DNA of 64,000 bases from Harmothoe impar (GCA_947462335.1 OX381705.1:37781570-37845569), one strand, 5' to 3'; positions 1 through 11,620 are shown, counted from the first letter of the stretch. The notes: generated by a model from the letters alone, not told the origin. Numbers and translations are program-made.

Positions 1-49
1 CATTGCCAATACTGTAATATTGACACAAAGTAACTATAGATCTATAGTC

Positions 50-1873
50 ATGGACCCAATGACAGTATCACAAGCAGACCTGCGGAGAATGGACTGGAAC
101 TCCCCAGTGCTGAGGGAGGCATGGAAGAAATTTGAAGATCATGCAGATCTATTTTTCTCTGGCCCCCTTCGTAAGACTGAGTAAAACCAGCGCGTTAGTT
201 TCATCCTGATATGGTCCGGGGAGCGGGGCAGGGAGATATTCTCCAAGTTTCACTTTGCCCCTGCTGTTGCAGCTGTGCCTGCTGCAGATGGACAAGCCGC
301 TATTGCTGCGGTAGCAGGGGAGGACCAGACCGACCTCCAGACTGTATATAAAACGTTCCGGATACATGTAGCGCCAAGGTTGACTATGTTTGTTTCGCGC
401 CACAAGTTCTACACTAGGGTGCAGGGGCCGACTGAGTCAGTTGACAGTTTCCTCATGGGACTAAGACTCCTTGTCAAGGACTGTGCTTTCCCAGCAGCGT
501 TTGTGGATGAAATGCTATGTGACCGACTGGTGCTCGGCACCAACACCGATGAGACAAAGAAACAGTACCTGGATAGCAGAGATGACATTGACTTGTTTGC
601 AGCCCTGAACATTGCTCGTGCTCTGGAGAGCACTCAATGGCACCTGAAGTGCATGGGTGGCTCAGAGGCTGCAGGAGTCCAGCCAGTGGGAATATCCGAG
701 AAGAAAGCGGTTCCCAACAGGCAGAAGTATGGCGGCCATGGCAACGTTAGTGGTGGCAAACAGGCTCCGCAGAAAAGCACAGCTGAGTTGTGCCCTAAGT
801 GCAACCAGGACTCTCATCCCAGCATGATGAGTTGCCCTGCCAGAGGGAAGAGATGCAGTAACTGCAAGAGGTACAACCATTTTGCGGCGGTCTGCCACGC
901 ACAGGCAGTCCACACAGTGCAACCATACCCAGATGACAGTGCTAGCTATGCAGGCGGGGATTTCTTCATAGATGTGGTCAACTCAGCGGCGTGCACCAAA
1001 GACCAGGCTTTTGTCCACATCCAATGCCATGGCGTGACCATCAAGTTTAAGGTAGACACCGGGGCACAGGTCAACGTGCTACCCAAATCCGTGTTCGACA
1101 AACTGTACGTCCAGCAGCCACTCATGTTGAGTAAGACGCTTCATGGATATGGAGGGCAGTCCCTAAATACATTGGGAGTCTGTGATCTAGAATGCACACA
1201 CAAGGGTGAAAGGCAGCGTTTACAGTTCCATGTTGTCAACGCACAAGCACCCCCACTCCTTGGACTTAGGACGTGTGTGGACATGAATCTGGTGCAGCTT
1301 GTACTGTCCATCGATGAACAGGAAGCTGGGATACGAGAGTATGATACGAGTGGTAACGACCCTGCTATCAATGCCCTGATTTCAGAATACGCTGACATTT
1401 TTGAGGGGATAGGAGAGTTTCCTGGTGAGCATAACATCAGTTTGCAGCCAGGAGCTGAGCCAGTCATACATGCATCCCGCACGGTAGCTGTATCCATCCG
1501 TGACAAAGTCAAAGCTGAGCTGGATCGTATGGAGAGTCATGGAATAGTTACGAAGGTCACCAAACCCACAGACTGGGTTAGCTCCATGGTGGTGGTTCAC
1601 AAAACAAATGGTGACTTAAGGGTATGCTTGGACCCCAAAGATCTGAACAAGGCAATAAAACGACCACACTACCCAGTTCCAACCCTGGATGATGTCACTA
1701 GCCGACTGTCAGGATGCAAATATTCTCTACGCTGGATGCCCGCAGCGGTTACTGGCAGATTCAGCTGGACGATGTTTGGTCATTACAGGTACTTATGCCT
1801 TTCGGTATCAACTGTGCCCAGGACATATTCCAGAGGCGTGTGGATAAGAACTCTGAGGGGCTGGCCAGAGTAA
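50..1873 (+). pseudogene. Gypsy gag-protease-reverse transcriptase N-terminal part
   Basis: A gag frame opens at ATG 50 and meets a TAA at 182-184. The same frame then stays open to 1873, so this is a point nonsense mutation within one ancestral gag-pol. Around 860-900 lies a CX2CX4HX4C zinc knuckle (CSNCKRYNHFAAVC), which would bind element RNA. At about 1050-1085 is the aspartic-protease motif VDTGAQVNVLP with the catalytic DTG. The start of the reverse transcriptase follows (CLDPKDLNKAIKRPHYPVPT, about 1625-1680). After about 1720 the frame becomes meaningless, because the RT continues in another frame starting at about 1714. Gag and pol being in one frame is seen in many Gypsy lineages. 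Confidence 0.9.
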
Positions 1874-2634
1874 AGGGCATCAGTGACGATGTACTCATGG
1901 CCGGAACAACTCGGGAAGAACACTTGGAAACGCTCTGTGCAACTTTCCAACGTGCTCGTGAGCACGGTCAAAGGTACAACCTGGATAAATGCCATTTCAA
2001 AGTGTCACAAGTGAAATACAATGGCCACGTCATATCTGACAACGGTATCCAGGCTGATCCCAAGAAGGTCGAGGCCATCACTCATATGGCAGCTCCCACC
2101 TCGAAGGCAGAATTCAAACCATACTCGGGATGGTGAATTACCCCGCAAAGTTTGCACCTAATCTGAGCAGCCTTACTGCCCCGATGTGAGGCCTCCTGAG
2201 AAAGGACATAGAGTTTGTGTGGGATGCCTAGCAGGACATAGCATTCGCCAAGATGAAAGAGATCATCACAAAGGCCCCGGCATTCTATGACCCCAACAAG
2301 CCACTAACACTGCAGGTAGACGCCTCTGAGAAGGCCACAGGAGCGACACTTATGCAGGATGGCTGACCGATTGAATATGCATCCCGAGCATTAGATGCGT
2401 CCAAGGGTAACTGGGCCCCGATAGAGCGTGAGATACTAGCTATTGTGCACGGATGCTCCAGGTTCCACCAGTAAGTATATGGCAGAAAAACGACAGTGGA
2501 GTCAAACCACAAGCCTCTGGAATAGATCCTCCGCAAACCCATATCAGCAGCACCCAAACATGCAGGTGCTGAAGCACATCATCTTGACAGGGTGGCCAGC
2601 ACAGCGGTAGGAATGTCCTGGAGCAGTTCTGGAT
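1714..2634 (+). pseudogene. Gypsy reverse transcriptase C-terminal part and RNase H remnant
   Basis: This continues the reverse transcriptase in frame +1 after a frameshift near 1714-1725. Visible motifs are FSTLDARSGYWQIQLDD (first catalytic Asp), MPFGINCAQDIFQR, and ISDDVLMAG at the second catalytic Asp pair. A stop follows at 2136. The RNase H region from about 2285 still reads VDASEKATGA (catalytic Asp), IEYASRALDASKGNW and the IEREILAI Glu region, but several in-frame stops interrupt it. The last conserved position reads ESNHKPLE where the family usually has Asp-His. This is clearly degenerate pol. Confidence 0.88.
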
Positions 2635-3832
2635 TACTGGAACTATAGAGACAAACTCGCATTTGCTGATGGTATTATATTCAAGGGTGATCGCATGGTT
2701 ATTCCAAAGGCACTACGTACAAAGATGATGGAGAACATACATGAAGGCCATTTTGGCATTGAAAAGTGTCGAGCTTGGGCACGATCTGCTATATTCTGGC
2801 CGGGAATGAATGCTGATATAGACACTACCGTCAGTAGCTGTGGGACATGCCAGCAACACCGTAATGCCAATCAGAAGCAGACACTCATCAGCCATCAAGC
2901 CCCTGGTCTGCCATGGCAAGTGGTTGCTACAGATCTCTTCACCCTTCATGGTCGAGACTATGTGCTCGTGGTGGACTACTACAGTAACTTTGTGGAAGTT
3001 GAACCTAACAGACACTACCTCCAAATCAGTGATAGCAAAAATCAAGGCAGCGCTAGCACGCCATGGCCGCTGCCTCAGGATGATCAGTGACAATGGCCCG
3101 CAGTATTCCAGTGGTGAATTTGCAGAGTTTGCTGCAAAATGGCGTTTTGAACACGTCAAATTAAGCCCAACATATCCGCAGTCAAAAGGTTTGGCTGAGC
3201 GTACGGTGCAAACTGTGAAGAACTTGCTAAAGAAAGCACAACAGGACAAAAAAGATCCATACCTGGCCCTTCTAGAGCTGAGGACCTCCCCTGTACATGG
3301 ACTTGCCTCTCCAGCGCAGCTGCTCTACTCCAGGAGACTGTGGTCCATGGTTCTTAACACTGAAAGACAGCTGAGTCCAGTGGTTGTGAGCCCGGCAGCA
3401 GTGGAAGAAATGTTTGAGGCAAAGCATGCCTCTCAGGAACATCAGTATAACAATGCTGCAAAGGATCTTCCACCCTTACACAGTGGGGAGCAGATACGGA
3501 TGCGCACCACTGGCCACAAACCCTGTTGGGATAATGCCACCGTGATGGCGACACCCGCTCCAGCATCACCCTGTTCATATGTTGTAAGGACCGAGGATGG
3601 TCACACATACCGACGCAATCGGAGGCACCTATTGAAGCAGTCGAATGAGACACCATGGGTCAGCGACCCCGCCAGTGAGATCGATGATCAGGCGGCATTG
3701 GGACCAGTGCCCGAGCCAGAACCTGTGGATAGAGGCCCTGAAGGAGCGAAGGCAGATGAACCACAGACACCAGCAGCATATGTCACTAGAGCCGGAATGA
3801 TCTCCAGGCCCAGGTTCAGAATGGATTTATAG
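2635..3832 (+). pseudogene. Gypsy integrase, frameshifted
   Basis: The first frame (about 2635-3090) contains the HHCC zinc-binding region (HEGHFGIEKC ... CGTCQQH) and the first catalytic Asp (TDLFTLHGRDYVLVVDYYSNF). Near 3005-3015 the reading passes into frame +2 and continues to 3832. That part has the second Asp (MISDNGPQYSS) and the catalytic Glu (SKGLAERTVQ), so the D,D-35-E set is complete across two frames. The C-terminal part ends in a proline- and acid-rich stretch before a TAG at 3830. The enzyme would insert the cDNA into the host genome, but the frameshift makes this copy non-functional. Confidence 0.88.
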
Positions 3833-4012
3833 ACAAAGTTCTCAGGACTGAAATCCATATTTAATTTTAGTAACACTGTAGAGACAACAAACTTTTATCT
3901 TGTTTAATGACTATGTTCTTATTGCTATGATAACTAGTTTTCTTCCTGTGACATAATATCCACAGTGAACTATATATCATAGACTTTCGAACTTCTTATA
4001 AAGAAAGGGGGA

Positions 4013-4180
4013 TGTTGTGTACATGCATCTGTGACGTCATCACTTTGTGTGAGGACCGCATGGGCAACGTACGAGGACATGATCAGAGCTATCTACATGT
4101 TGTATTTGTATCATCTAAGATTACAGTAAAGTACAGACATATATGTTCTACAAGTCACAGAATTCATCACATTCTTTACA
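4013..4180 (+). repeat. Probable 3' LTR of the Gypsy element with polypurine tract
   Basis: A polypurine tract (AAAGAAAGGGGGA, about 4000-4012) is followed at once by TGTTGTGTAC. A short LTR beginning TG and ending CA at about 4180 fits. The end is inferred from the TTTACA/TTGG junction only, because the 5' LTR is outside the window. Confidence 0.6.
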
Positions 4181-4299
4181 TTGGGGCCACAGGCCCCAGG
4201 AAAATTTGGGAAAATTGACAATGTACAGGGACAAAATCTGAAGAAAAAGTTGGGTGACCTACTGTACTCCGAATGAGGGATTTTTTTTTATGTCACTAA

Positions 4300-4445
4300 G
4301 CCCCATGTCACATGTCGATTTTAAGAAATGGCCATGTCACATGTCACTTAAATAGCCATGTCACATGTTGATTTTAAGAAATTGCCATGTCGCCATGTTG
4401 ATTTTAAGAAATGGTCATGTCGCCATGTCGATTTTAGGGGTCCAT
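4300..4445 (-). repeat. CGACATG-family short repeat, copy 1
   Basis: Units of GACATGTGACATGG-type sequence separated by CCATTTCTTAAAATC spacers, in reverse-complement orientation here. The outer end reads ATTTTAGGGGTCCA. Relatives lie at 6519, 16391, 17631, 39440, 45530, 55137 and 61640. Confidence 0.7.
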
Positions 4446-5394
4446 ACCCATTTTGTTTGCCTCCCACTGTTCTATTAGGGCATAAGGCTGTTGGTTGCAA
4501 TCTTTTACTCTAACCTCTGCTATACCTACTCGTATTGAATTACTGTTCTTTCCCTAGCTGTTGTTGTTTTAGGAAAAGAAAAGTAGCGAATTATTTAGAG
4601 TGTCGATGGGTAGGGCCTAGACATGTGTCCTGAAATTCACGTCATGTTGTCAACTCTACCATTCTTGATGTTGGGTCAAAAAATACCCCCTCCCAAATAT
4701 ATACCCCTACAACCATTCACCATTATCTATAGAATTTTGGACACTTTTCTTGCCAAATTGACCATTATTAGGAAATTGACCTTTTTGTAATTTTCAACAC
4801 TTTTCTCACCAATTTGGCCATTTTTAGTAAAATTGACTTTTTGGTGATTTTTAAGAAAGAAAACCCAAAGTGGGCCATGGACAATGTGAAACAATCCCCA
4901 GTCTATACTTCCTAGATGCCCCAGCCCAGCAAATTGGCGTGTGCTGGAGACTGGGTTTGCGAGTCTCAACTCACTGCGTCAGAAACGTGTAGTAGGGGTG
5001 AGCAGTGAGCTATCACACCAGCTCACCCCAACTCACCCAGGCGTCTAGACGCAGGGACGCGCAGGCTAACGCTGTACACAGATATGCGCGAGGTCATGTA
5101 ACATGGTAGGGTGGGTGGGTGGGGGCACTGGATTAACCCCTCCCTTCCCCTCCCCTCCCTTCCCCACCATTGGTACTTCTTTTTTTATTGCTCACATCAA
5201 TTTTAGAATCAATAGAATGGTTTTATTTTTGGTTCTATAGTCATTTGCCATGGATTCCTCCTCTGCTCCAAAGTGTATTAGTGCCATATTTAAGCCCAAG
5301 CAATGTGACTTCTGACCAAACTGCACTTGTATCTGAAAGTATAAATCATAGGTCTTAATACGCGAGTCAGACTTTCTTTTGATACCAAACATGC

Positions 5395-5548
5395 CTATAT
5401 AGGGTGCGGCTTATACGAGAGTTTTTATTAGTATACTACAGTACCAAAATCGTAATATTCAGACTCCCTCTGCGGCTTATATAATTTGTCAAAGTTAGGG
5501 GTGCGGCTTATACGCGAGTTAGGCTTATACGCGAGAATTTACGGTAAT
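5395..5548. repeat. TACCGTA-ended MITE fragment, CGCGTATAAGCCGC subfamily
   Basis: Repeated GTGCGGCTTATACGCGAG units finish with GAATTTACGGTAA, the reverse complement of the TTACCGTAAATTC start of the complete copy at 54533-54759. The left end is not clear. Confidence 0.65.
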
Positions 5549-6518
5549 CAGAAAAGGTTGAGACCACCTACCTCCCACCCTTCCTCCTGTAGCTGTTGGT
5601 TCAAAATGGCAGAGGGAAATCCCCTTGTGGACACAGAACTTTCAAATTTGAAAATCAACCAATCAGGAGAGAGGAAATAGGTGAGCATGCATTGCATGAG
5701 CTTGCGTGAGCATGAGTTAGCTTCAATTAACCAATCAGAGAGGAGGATAGCTTCAGGTGATTCTTGCACTGAGAGCATGCGTGAGCTTGTGCTAGATTGA
5801 GCTAGAGATGATGTTAGTAGGTCAATAGTATATTACTCCATCATCACCCAATGCAAAATATATTACTGTCATGTGCAAAATTGCCATCAGATTTTCATGA
5901 TTATATGTTACCATAAGGATCACTGAACATCATATTTTCTTATTCTGGTCAGACCAAAGATTATCATTGTCTAAATGATTAGTAAAATGTAGATAATCCC
6001 AATGCAGCGTTATATCCCATAGACAAGAGAAATACTCTTTTATAACTACTATGTGCATTTTAAGCAATATATATTGATGCCAACATGTTCCTCATTACTG
6101 CACATTTTCGAATGTTGAAGAAATTATGTTTATTTATGGGGTAAAACCATTACAATCAATATTTTCAGTTTGTGCTCCTTCTACATGGGACAAATAGTAG
6201 GGATACTTACAGTTCCCAGTCTCCCAATGTCTATACTTGAGTGGAGATGCATGAGATGAATGCCAGCTGACTCACACCTCACTCATCCTCACTCAAGTGT
6301 CCCCAGTTAATGGGGGGGGGGAGCTTGGGTGAATATGGGTGAGGTTCTCTTACATTCCAGTGCAAGGTGTGAGGTTGAGTGAGCTGTGCGGCACCTTACA
6401 CCCAGCTCACGCACCCTCACACCTAGCGTTATACATGTAGCGCCCAATACCCTCACCCAGGCCTCATACATTTTCATGCAGGCACACATAAATTTGCTGG
6501 GAGGTCACACCTATGGCC

Positions 6519-6665
6519 CTAGACCCCTAAATTTGATATGGCGACATGGCCATTTCTTAAATCCGATATGGCGACATGGCCATTTCTTAAAATCGACATG
6601 GGACATGGCCATACTGGTGACCTGGGACATGGGGCATTTCTGAAGTCTGACATGTGACATTAGCC
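6519..6665 (+). repeat. CGACATG-family short repeat, copy 2
   Basis: Begins GGCCCTAGACCCCTAAATTTG, the same start as the copy at 55137 (one base different). It then has alternating GATATGGCGACATGG and CCATTTCTTAAA units. Confidence 0.72.
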
Positions 6666-7089
6666 TTAGTGACATGAAACTCATCAACATGCAGAATTTT
6701 ATTCTGAAGAATTTCACAAATATTTTCAAGTAATATTTTGCATGATGGTGCATACACATAATTATTTTCCCTTCTGCCTCGGCCTCCAGTTTCCCTATGT
6801 GGAAATACTAGGGGTTGGGAATAATTTGTATCATACTATAGGGTCTTGGCAAATTGGGGGGGGGACCAAACATTCAGGCCCTACATACAATAATAATCAA
6901 TGAATGTGATAGCTGTGAGTTATAGGCCTACACACAATAAATGCTTTTTTTTAAAGGAACATTGAGACATATGGTGCAGTGTGTCCTTCACATCAACTTA
7001 TTTTTTTGAAATACAAGATTTCCTATGCTTTAGCACTGAACTTGAATGGCCGTAGGCCTATTCGATGCCCCCCATTGAATACAACAAAA

Positions 7090-7230
7090 ATGGATGATTC
7101 GCACTACTGTCTGTTCGCACTACTGCCTTTTCGCACTACTAGATGATTCGCCCTAGTCGATTCACACTACTTTTTGGATGATTCGCACTAATCCGGGCCG
7201 TAGTGCGAATCGACTAGGGCGAATCATCCA
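7090..7230. repeat. Short inverted-repeat MITE with GGATGATTCGC ends
   Basis: Left end GGATGATTCGCACTAC and right end GCGAATCATCC are inverted copies. The interior repeats GATTCGC(A/C)CTA units in both orientations, so nearly the whole element can fold back on itself. Confidence 0.7.
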
Positions 7231-7232
7231 AT

Positions 7233-7430
7233 TACCGTACCGTCGCGATAAAGTGCCTGGTTTTGAAAGAGCGCCGGTCTTGAGTAAGCGCCGGGGGTAT
7301 TAGACCCTCCAAATATTCCTTAAGCACTAAAATAGGACCTTGAATAAGCGCCTGTCTTGTAAAAGTGCCGGGGGTAAGAGCCCCGCCAAATTGAAAAGCG
7401 CCCCGGCGCTTATACACGACAGTACGGTAC
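7233..7430. mobile_element. MITE with TACCGTA ends, GTCGCGATAAAG subfamily
   Basis: Starts TACCGTACCGTCGCGATAAAG and ends ACGACAGTACGGTA, giving inverted termini. The interior repeats AAGCGCCGG(GGG) motifs in both orientations. A second copy in the opposite orientation lies at 15251-15461. No coding capacity. Confidence 0.8.
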
Positions 7431-7491
7431 ATCTGGAGATAGGAAATAGAGATAGAGGGAGGAAAAGTTTCTTGAAATTTCAGGAAAAGAG

Positions 7492-7653
7492 TGTAGTGTT
7501 TGACTATCACGTCTCTGAAACAGCGCGGGAACTGTGCCAGGGACGCTGTATGATCCCCCCCTCTGGTGGTGAATAAAGGAACTAGAACGGCGGGCGATGG
7601 GCGGCTAGACCGCGTGTACAATAGCTCCGACTTTGTTCTTCTCATATACCACA
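7492..7653 (+). repeat. 5' LTR of the TRIM-like element
   Basis: TGTAGTG...CCACA, 162 bp. It contains GAATAAAGG, a possible polyadenylation-type signal, about 80 bp from its start. Confidence 0.9.
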
Positions 7654-7864
7654 TTCTGGCGACGATTGATGGGATAAATCAATCCACAAGGGTGACATTG
7701 ATGTGTGTGGATGATGGAGATCGAGGAGGACAAGTGTGACAAGTCAGGTGGGTGCAGTGAGGCAGGAGACAAGTCGGACTGTCAGTGTAACTGTGAACGT
7801 GAAGCCATGCCCAAAGCAGCCCATGCTCGATTTGTGAACTTGTTACTTGTGCAGGAAGCCGGCA

Positions 7865-8465
7865 GGACGTCCTGTTAAATCAGAGGAGGTCCTGTTAAAT
7901 CAGGGGACGTCCTGTTAAATCAGGGGACGTCCTGTTAAATCAGGGGACGTCCTGTTAAATCAGGGGATGTCATGTTAAATCAGGTGACGTCATGTTAAAT
8001 CAGTGGACGACTTGTTAGGTTAAATCCGGTACTCAAGTCGTGTTGGTTAAATCCAGGAGCAGGTTAAATCCAGTCAATGCTCAAAGTGTTGGTTAAATCC
8101 AGGAGCAGGTTAAATCCAGTCAATGCTCAAACTGTTGGTTAAAGCCAGGAGCAGGTTGAATCCAGTCAATGCTCAAGTTGTTGGTTAAATCCAGGAGCAG
8201 GTTAAATCCAGTCAATGCTCAAGTTGTTGGTTAAATCCAGGAGCAGGTTAAATCCAGTGATCAACTCAATGTTACATCAGGACTTCAGGACTATGGTCCG
8301 TATGGACATACCCGGTAGGCCTATGTGTCTGGGGAGGACCCAGCATCTGGGGAGGACCCAGCGTACCCGGTTCAACTGTCTGGGGAGGACCCAGTGTACC
8401 CAGTTCAACTGTCTGGGGAGGACCCAGTGTACCCATCTCAACTGTCTGGGGAGGACCCAGCAACA
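7865..8465 (+). repeat. Three tandem arrays inside the TRIM-like element
   Basis: Array A (about 7865-8020) has a 20-bp unit GACGTCCTGTTAAATCAGGG in about eight copies. Array B (about 8030-8265) has a 46-bp unit built on GGTTAAATCCAG in about five copies. Array C (about 8328-8462) has a 33-bp unit CTGGGGAGGACCCAG-plus in about four copies. Short frames across array C are a by-product of a unit length divisible by three. Confidence 0.85.
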
Positions 8466-8896
8466 CCAAGCGTTATCGTGAGGGAAGCCGAAGAACCCTT
8501 ACCCCATGGGAAGAGTGACTTGCTGTTTAATTTTAAGATGGATGAGAGATTATTAGGCCTATGTGAAGGATATGTATTCTGGCCATGTATTCTAACAAAA
8601 GGATTTTGATTATTCTGACAATTACAAGTGGAAGGAAAAGAACAATCCTAAAGTGGAAATGACTCCTTATTTTGTTTGGCCTTGTTGAAAGGTGTACTTT
8701 GTGTTTCAGGTTATATGTTTATATCAAAGGACTCATGGAAAACAATTGACATTGCAAAGAGACTTTATTTGGATGTGTTAAACACTCATCATTATTCACT
8801 CAAAGACTCAAGTACACTGTTATTGCTAATGTGTCCATTTTATTGCAGCATTGTATAAGATGGTGATCCTGCTTATTATTTAAACAAGGGGAGAGA

Positions 8897-9058
8897 TGTA
8901 GTGTTTGACTATCACGTCTCTGAAACAGCACGGGAACTGTGCCAGGGACGCTGTATGATCCCCCCCTCTGGTGGTGAATAAAGGAACTAGAACGGCGGGC
9001 GATGGGCGGCTAGACCGCGTGTACAATAGCTCCGACTTTGTTCTTCTCATATACCACA
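8897..9058 (+). repeat. 3' LTR of the TRIM-like element
   Basis: Same 162-bp sequence as the left LTR with one visible substitution. Preceded by a purine tract and followed by the AAGAG target copy. Confidence 0.9.
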
Positions 9059-9120
9059 AAGAGGCTGGTGAAAAATATGTCAGCTACAGGGGCCCAGGAG
9101 GGCCAAAAAGTGAAATTCCA

Positions 9121-9245
9121 TTTCAGAAATGAAAATTCGGTTTTCGATATGAGAATTCAGTTTTCGATATGAGAATTCAGTTTTTGAAATGAGAATTCAG
9201 TTTTCGATATGAGAATTCAGTTTTTGAAATGAGAATTCAGTTTTC
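9121..9245 (+). repeat. Tandem repeat, about 25-bp unit
   Basis: Five to six copies of ATGAGAATTCAGTTTTCGAT-type units, alternating CGATATG and TGAAATG variants. Confidence 0.85.
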
Positions 9246-9499
9246 ATTACCGTTGACTACAGTTTAAAGTAAAGGTTAACGATGAGGGGCATTGGCGCTT
9301 AACCGTTTGTCACAACTGTGACCCGGCCTATTTATTTAGAAATAACAAAAGAAAAAAAAACTAAAGTCTCTGCTGGCCTGCTGCTTGCCTTGCTGCCTGC
9401 TTGCTTGCTGCTGGCTACCTCCCCTCCCCTGGAGAAGAGTTCCACGGCTGGTGCCGGGGGGAGGCACTAGGTGGCACTGGTAGGACCACTAATATCCTT

Positions 9500-10135
9500 A
9501 GGAGCGCCAGTGCTTTATGTAGAGGGGCTACCAAAATGTTCTGATGTGTGTAGTAAAAATGGGCTCCCAAATGCCAGTGCTATATGTAGGAGGGCTACCA
9601 AAACGTTCTGATGTGTGCAGTAAAAATGGGCTTCCAGATGCCAGTGCTTTCTGATGGGGGGCTACCAAAACGTAATATGTGTAATGGATTTTTGAAGTTT
9701 TTGGCTTCCATACAGTAGTGATGTGTATTCAAACATGTTTTTCTCTCTATTTTTAATATAAATTCCCTTGTCTAATACACATGAACCTGTACTGGACTGT
9801 GCAGATTCAATAGCAATACACATTAAAACGTTTTGGGATTCATGTCCTCAGTAGGGTTACATTTAAAGCAAAACGTTCTAAAACGTTTTGGCCGTGCAGT
9901 ATTCTTACAGTGCTCTTTTGCCAAAACGTACCAGGGTGTTTTGAAAAGAAATGGTGGTTCTAGTAAAACGTTTTGAAACGTTTTGGCAGATAGATGCCTG
10001 CATTAATAGGATGCCAAAACGTATCAGAGTGTTTTGAAAAGAGATGGTGGTTCTAGTAAAACGTTTTAAAACGTTTTGGCAGATAGATGCCTGCATTTAT
10101 AGGATGCCAAAACGTATAAGAGTGTTTTGACTATC
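9500..10135 (+). repeat. AAAACGTTTT-rich tandem repeats
   Basis: First, three units of about 65-70 bp (GCCAGTGCTxTATGTAG ... GGGCTACCAAAACGTT) at 9508-9670. Then two units of about 95-100 bp with AAAACGTTTTGAAACGTTTT and GCAGATAGATGCCTGCATT at about 9912-10110. The self-complementary AAAACGTTTT is the common core; similar sequence recurs at 13915-14210. Confidence 0.75.
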
Positions 10136-10169
10136 TGATTAGTTACGTTGCTACTGCACCATAGTAGCA

Positions 10170-11003
10170 ACAACTAGTATAACCCGAACCCTGACTTGGG
10201 GCCGATCCTATGAGCCGAATTGGTGATCTGACTTGCCTACTGACTTGCCTTACTAGGGACCACATCTTGTCAGATGTTGTTACTGGGGACCACATCATGT
10301 CAGATGTTGTTACTGGGGACCACATCATGTCAGATGTTGTTACTGGGGACCACATCATGTTAGATGTCTTTACTTGGGTCCACATCATGTAAGATGTCGT
10401 TACTAGGGACCACATCTTGTCAGATGTTGTTACTGGGGACCACATCATGTTAGATGTCGTTACTTGGGTCCACATCATGTAAGATGTCGTTACTGGGGAC
10501 CACATCATGTTAGATGTCGTTACTTGGGTCCACATCATGTAAGATGTCGTTACTGGGGACCACATCATGTTAGATGTCGTTACTGGGGTCCACATCATGT
10601 TAGATGTTGTTACTGGAGTCCACATCATGTTAGATGTCGTTACTTGGGTCCACATCATGTTAGATGTCGTTACTGGGGTCCACATCATGTTAGATGTCGT
10701 TAGTGGGGTCCACATCATGTTAGATGTCGTTACTGGGGTCCACATCATGTTAGATGTTGTTACTGGAGTCCCCTCTAACCCTATATCACATGCCCTGGTA
10801 CAATGTATCCCTATGTCACATGGTCTGGAACAAAATCCCCACATGTCTCACAGTCTGGTACCATGTACCCCTCTGTCACATGGTCTAATACAATGTACTC
10901 CCATGTCACATTGTCCGCACCCCAAGTTTGGGCGTATCCTATAAGCCGCATTGGCGATCTGACTCGCGTGCTAGCCGTGGCTTATACGTGAGGTTTTACG
11001 GTA
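10170..11003. repeat. MITE with TACCGTA-type right end carrying a 30-bp satellite
   Basis: The left part (CCCTGACTTGGGGCCGATCC ... GATCTGAC) matches the MITE interiors at 37295-37330 and 49003-49050. The right end is GGTTTTACGGTA at 10992-11003. Between them, about 10249-10770, are about 17 copies of a 30-bp unit ACTGGGGACCACATCATGT plus AGATGTYGTT. Protein-like frames here (Met-Trp-Thr repeats) follow from the 30-bp period and are not genes. Confidence 0.8.
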
Positions 11004-11035
11004 GTGGCGCCGTCTTCATTTGCTTAGCAATACTT

Positions 11036-11620
11036 TTAAGATAGTCTAAAATAGTTTGAGATAGGATTGAGGCTCAGTCTCATGAGTTTGTAACAGTTGA
11101 AACGTCTTTGACCGGGTGTAGTCTTTGACCGGGTGTAGTCTTTGACCGGGTGTAGTCTTTGACCAGGCAGCATTAGAATAGCAGAAATGAGGTCTATGTA
11201 GTAGGAAAAGCGGGGAAATAGTGCACCCATCTATTGATACACATTTATGGCAAACATAAGTCAATTTTGTTATATTTATCTACTGACCATACTATGTATA
11301 GTACAGCATAGTATTATTATTTCCCTCTGCTCGGTCAAAGACGTCACTTTATATATATAAATTTGAGTTTAAACAGCTGCACTGTGCATAGTAAGTGCAG
11401 TATATAAATATATAAACTTTTACTTATGTTTCCAATGAATGTGTATTAATATATTATTGCAGTATTTCACCGATTTCCTTACTATATGAGCCTCATTTAT
11501 TCCATCTTATCACTCCCTGGTCAAAGACTACACCCGGTCAAAGACTACACCCGCTCAAAGACGTTTTAACTGTTACAAACTCATGAGACTGAGCCTTAAG
11601 ATAGGTTAAGATAAAATTAG
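11036..11620. repeat. Fold-back element with tandem units inside its arms
   Basis: The left arm (about 11070-11173) reads CTCAGTCTCATGAGTTTG ... then a 17-bp unit TCTTTGACCGGGTGTAG in 3-4 copies. The right arm (about 11515-11600) is the reverse complement: CTACACCCGGTCAAAGA units, then CAAACTCATGAGACTGAG. Copy number of the unit differs between arms. The middle (about 340 bp) is AT-rich with no gene. Confidence 0.8.

Larger units (their letters stand above)
1..4180 (+). mobile_element. Ty3/Gypsy LTR retrotransposon, 5' end outside window, decayed
   Basis: The order gag (zinc knuckle), aspartic protease, reverse transcriptase, RNase H, integrase, polypurine tract and LTR is that of a Ty3/Gypsy (Metaviridae-type) element. 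The upstream LTR is not in the window, so I cannot find the target duplication or compare LTRs. The reading frame is broken by a nonsense codon in gag, a frameshift in the reverse transcriptase, several stops in RNase H and a frameshift in the integrase. The copy therefore cannot be autonomous. Confidence 0.93.
4181..7089. other. Gene-free repeat mosaic
   Basis: No convincing coding region is seen. The stretch holds a CGACATG-type repeat (about 4300-4445), a two-copy tandem of about 65 bp (4735-4860, AAATTGACC-type units), C-rich runs at 5115-5170, a MITE end (5395-5548), GAGCATGCxTGAG-type repeats (5684-5795) and a second CGACATG repeat (6519-6665). Confidence 0.6.
7492..9058 (+). mobile_element. 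TRIM-like non-coding LTR element with target duplication
   Basis: Two 162-bp direct repeats (7492-7653 and 8897-9058) begin TGTAGTG and end CCACA. They differ at one base that I can see (AGCGCGGG against AGCACGGG). The flanks are AAGAG at 7487-7491 and AAGAG at 9059-9063, a 5-bp target duplication as made by LTR-element integrases. Just inside the left LTR is TTCTGGCGACGATTG, a plausible primer-binding site. Just before the right LTR is a purine tract AACAAGGGGAGAGA. The 1.24-kb interior has no gag or pol, only tandem repeats, so it must have moved with enzymes from another element. Near-identical LTRs imply recent insertion. Confidence 0.9.

Noticed and set aside
8215..8609. ORFs across the TRIM arrays
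   Set aside because: Arise from the 33-bp and 46-bp tandem units; no gag-like motif.
10143..10944. Met-Trp-Thr repeat proteins on both strands
   Set aside because: A 30-bp satellite unit divisible by three leaves several frames open; there is no start context or non-repetitive part.
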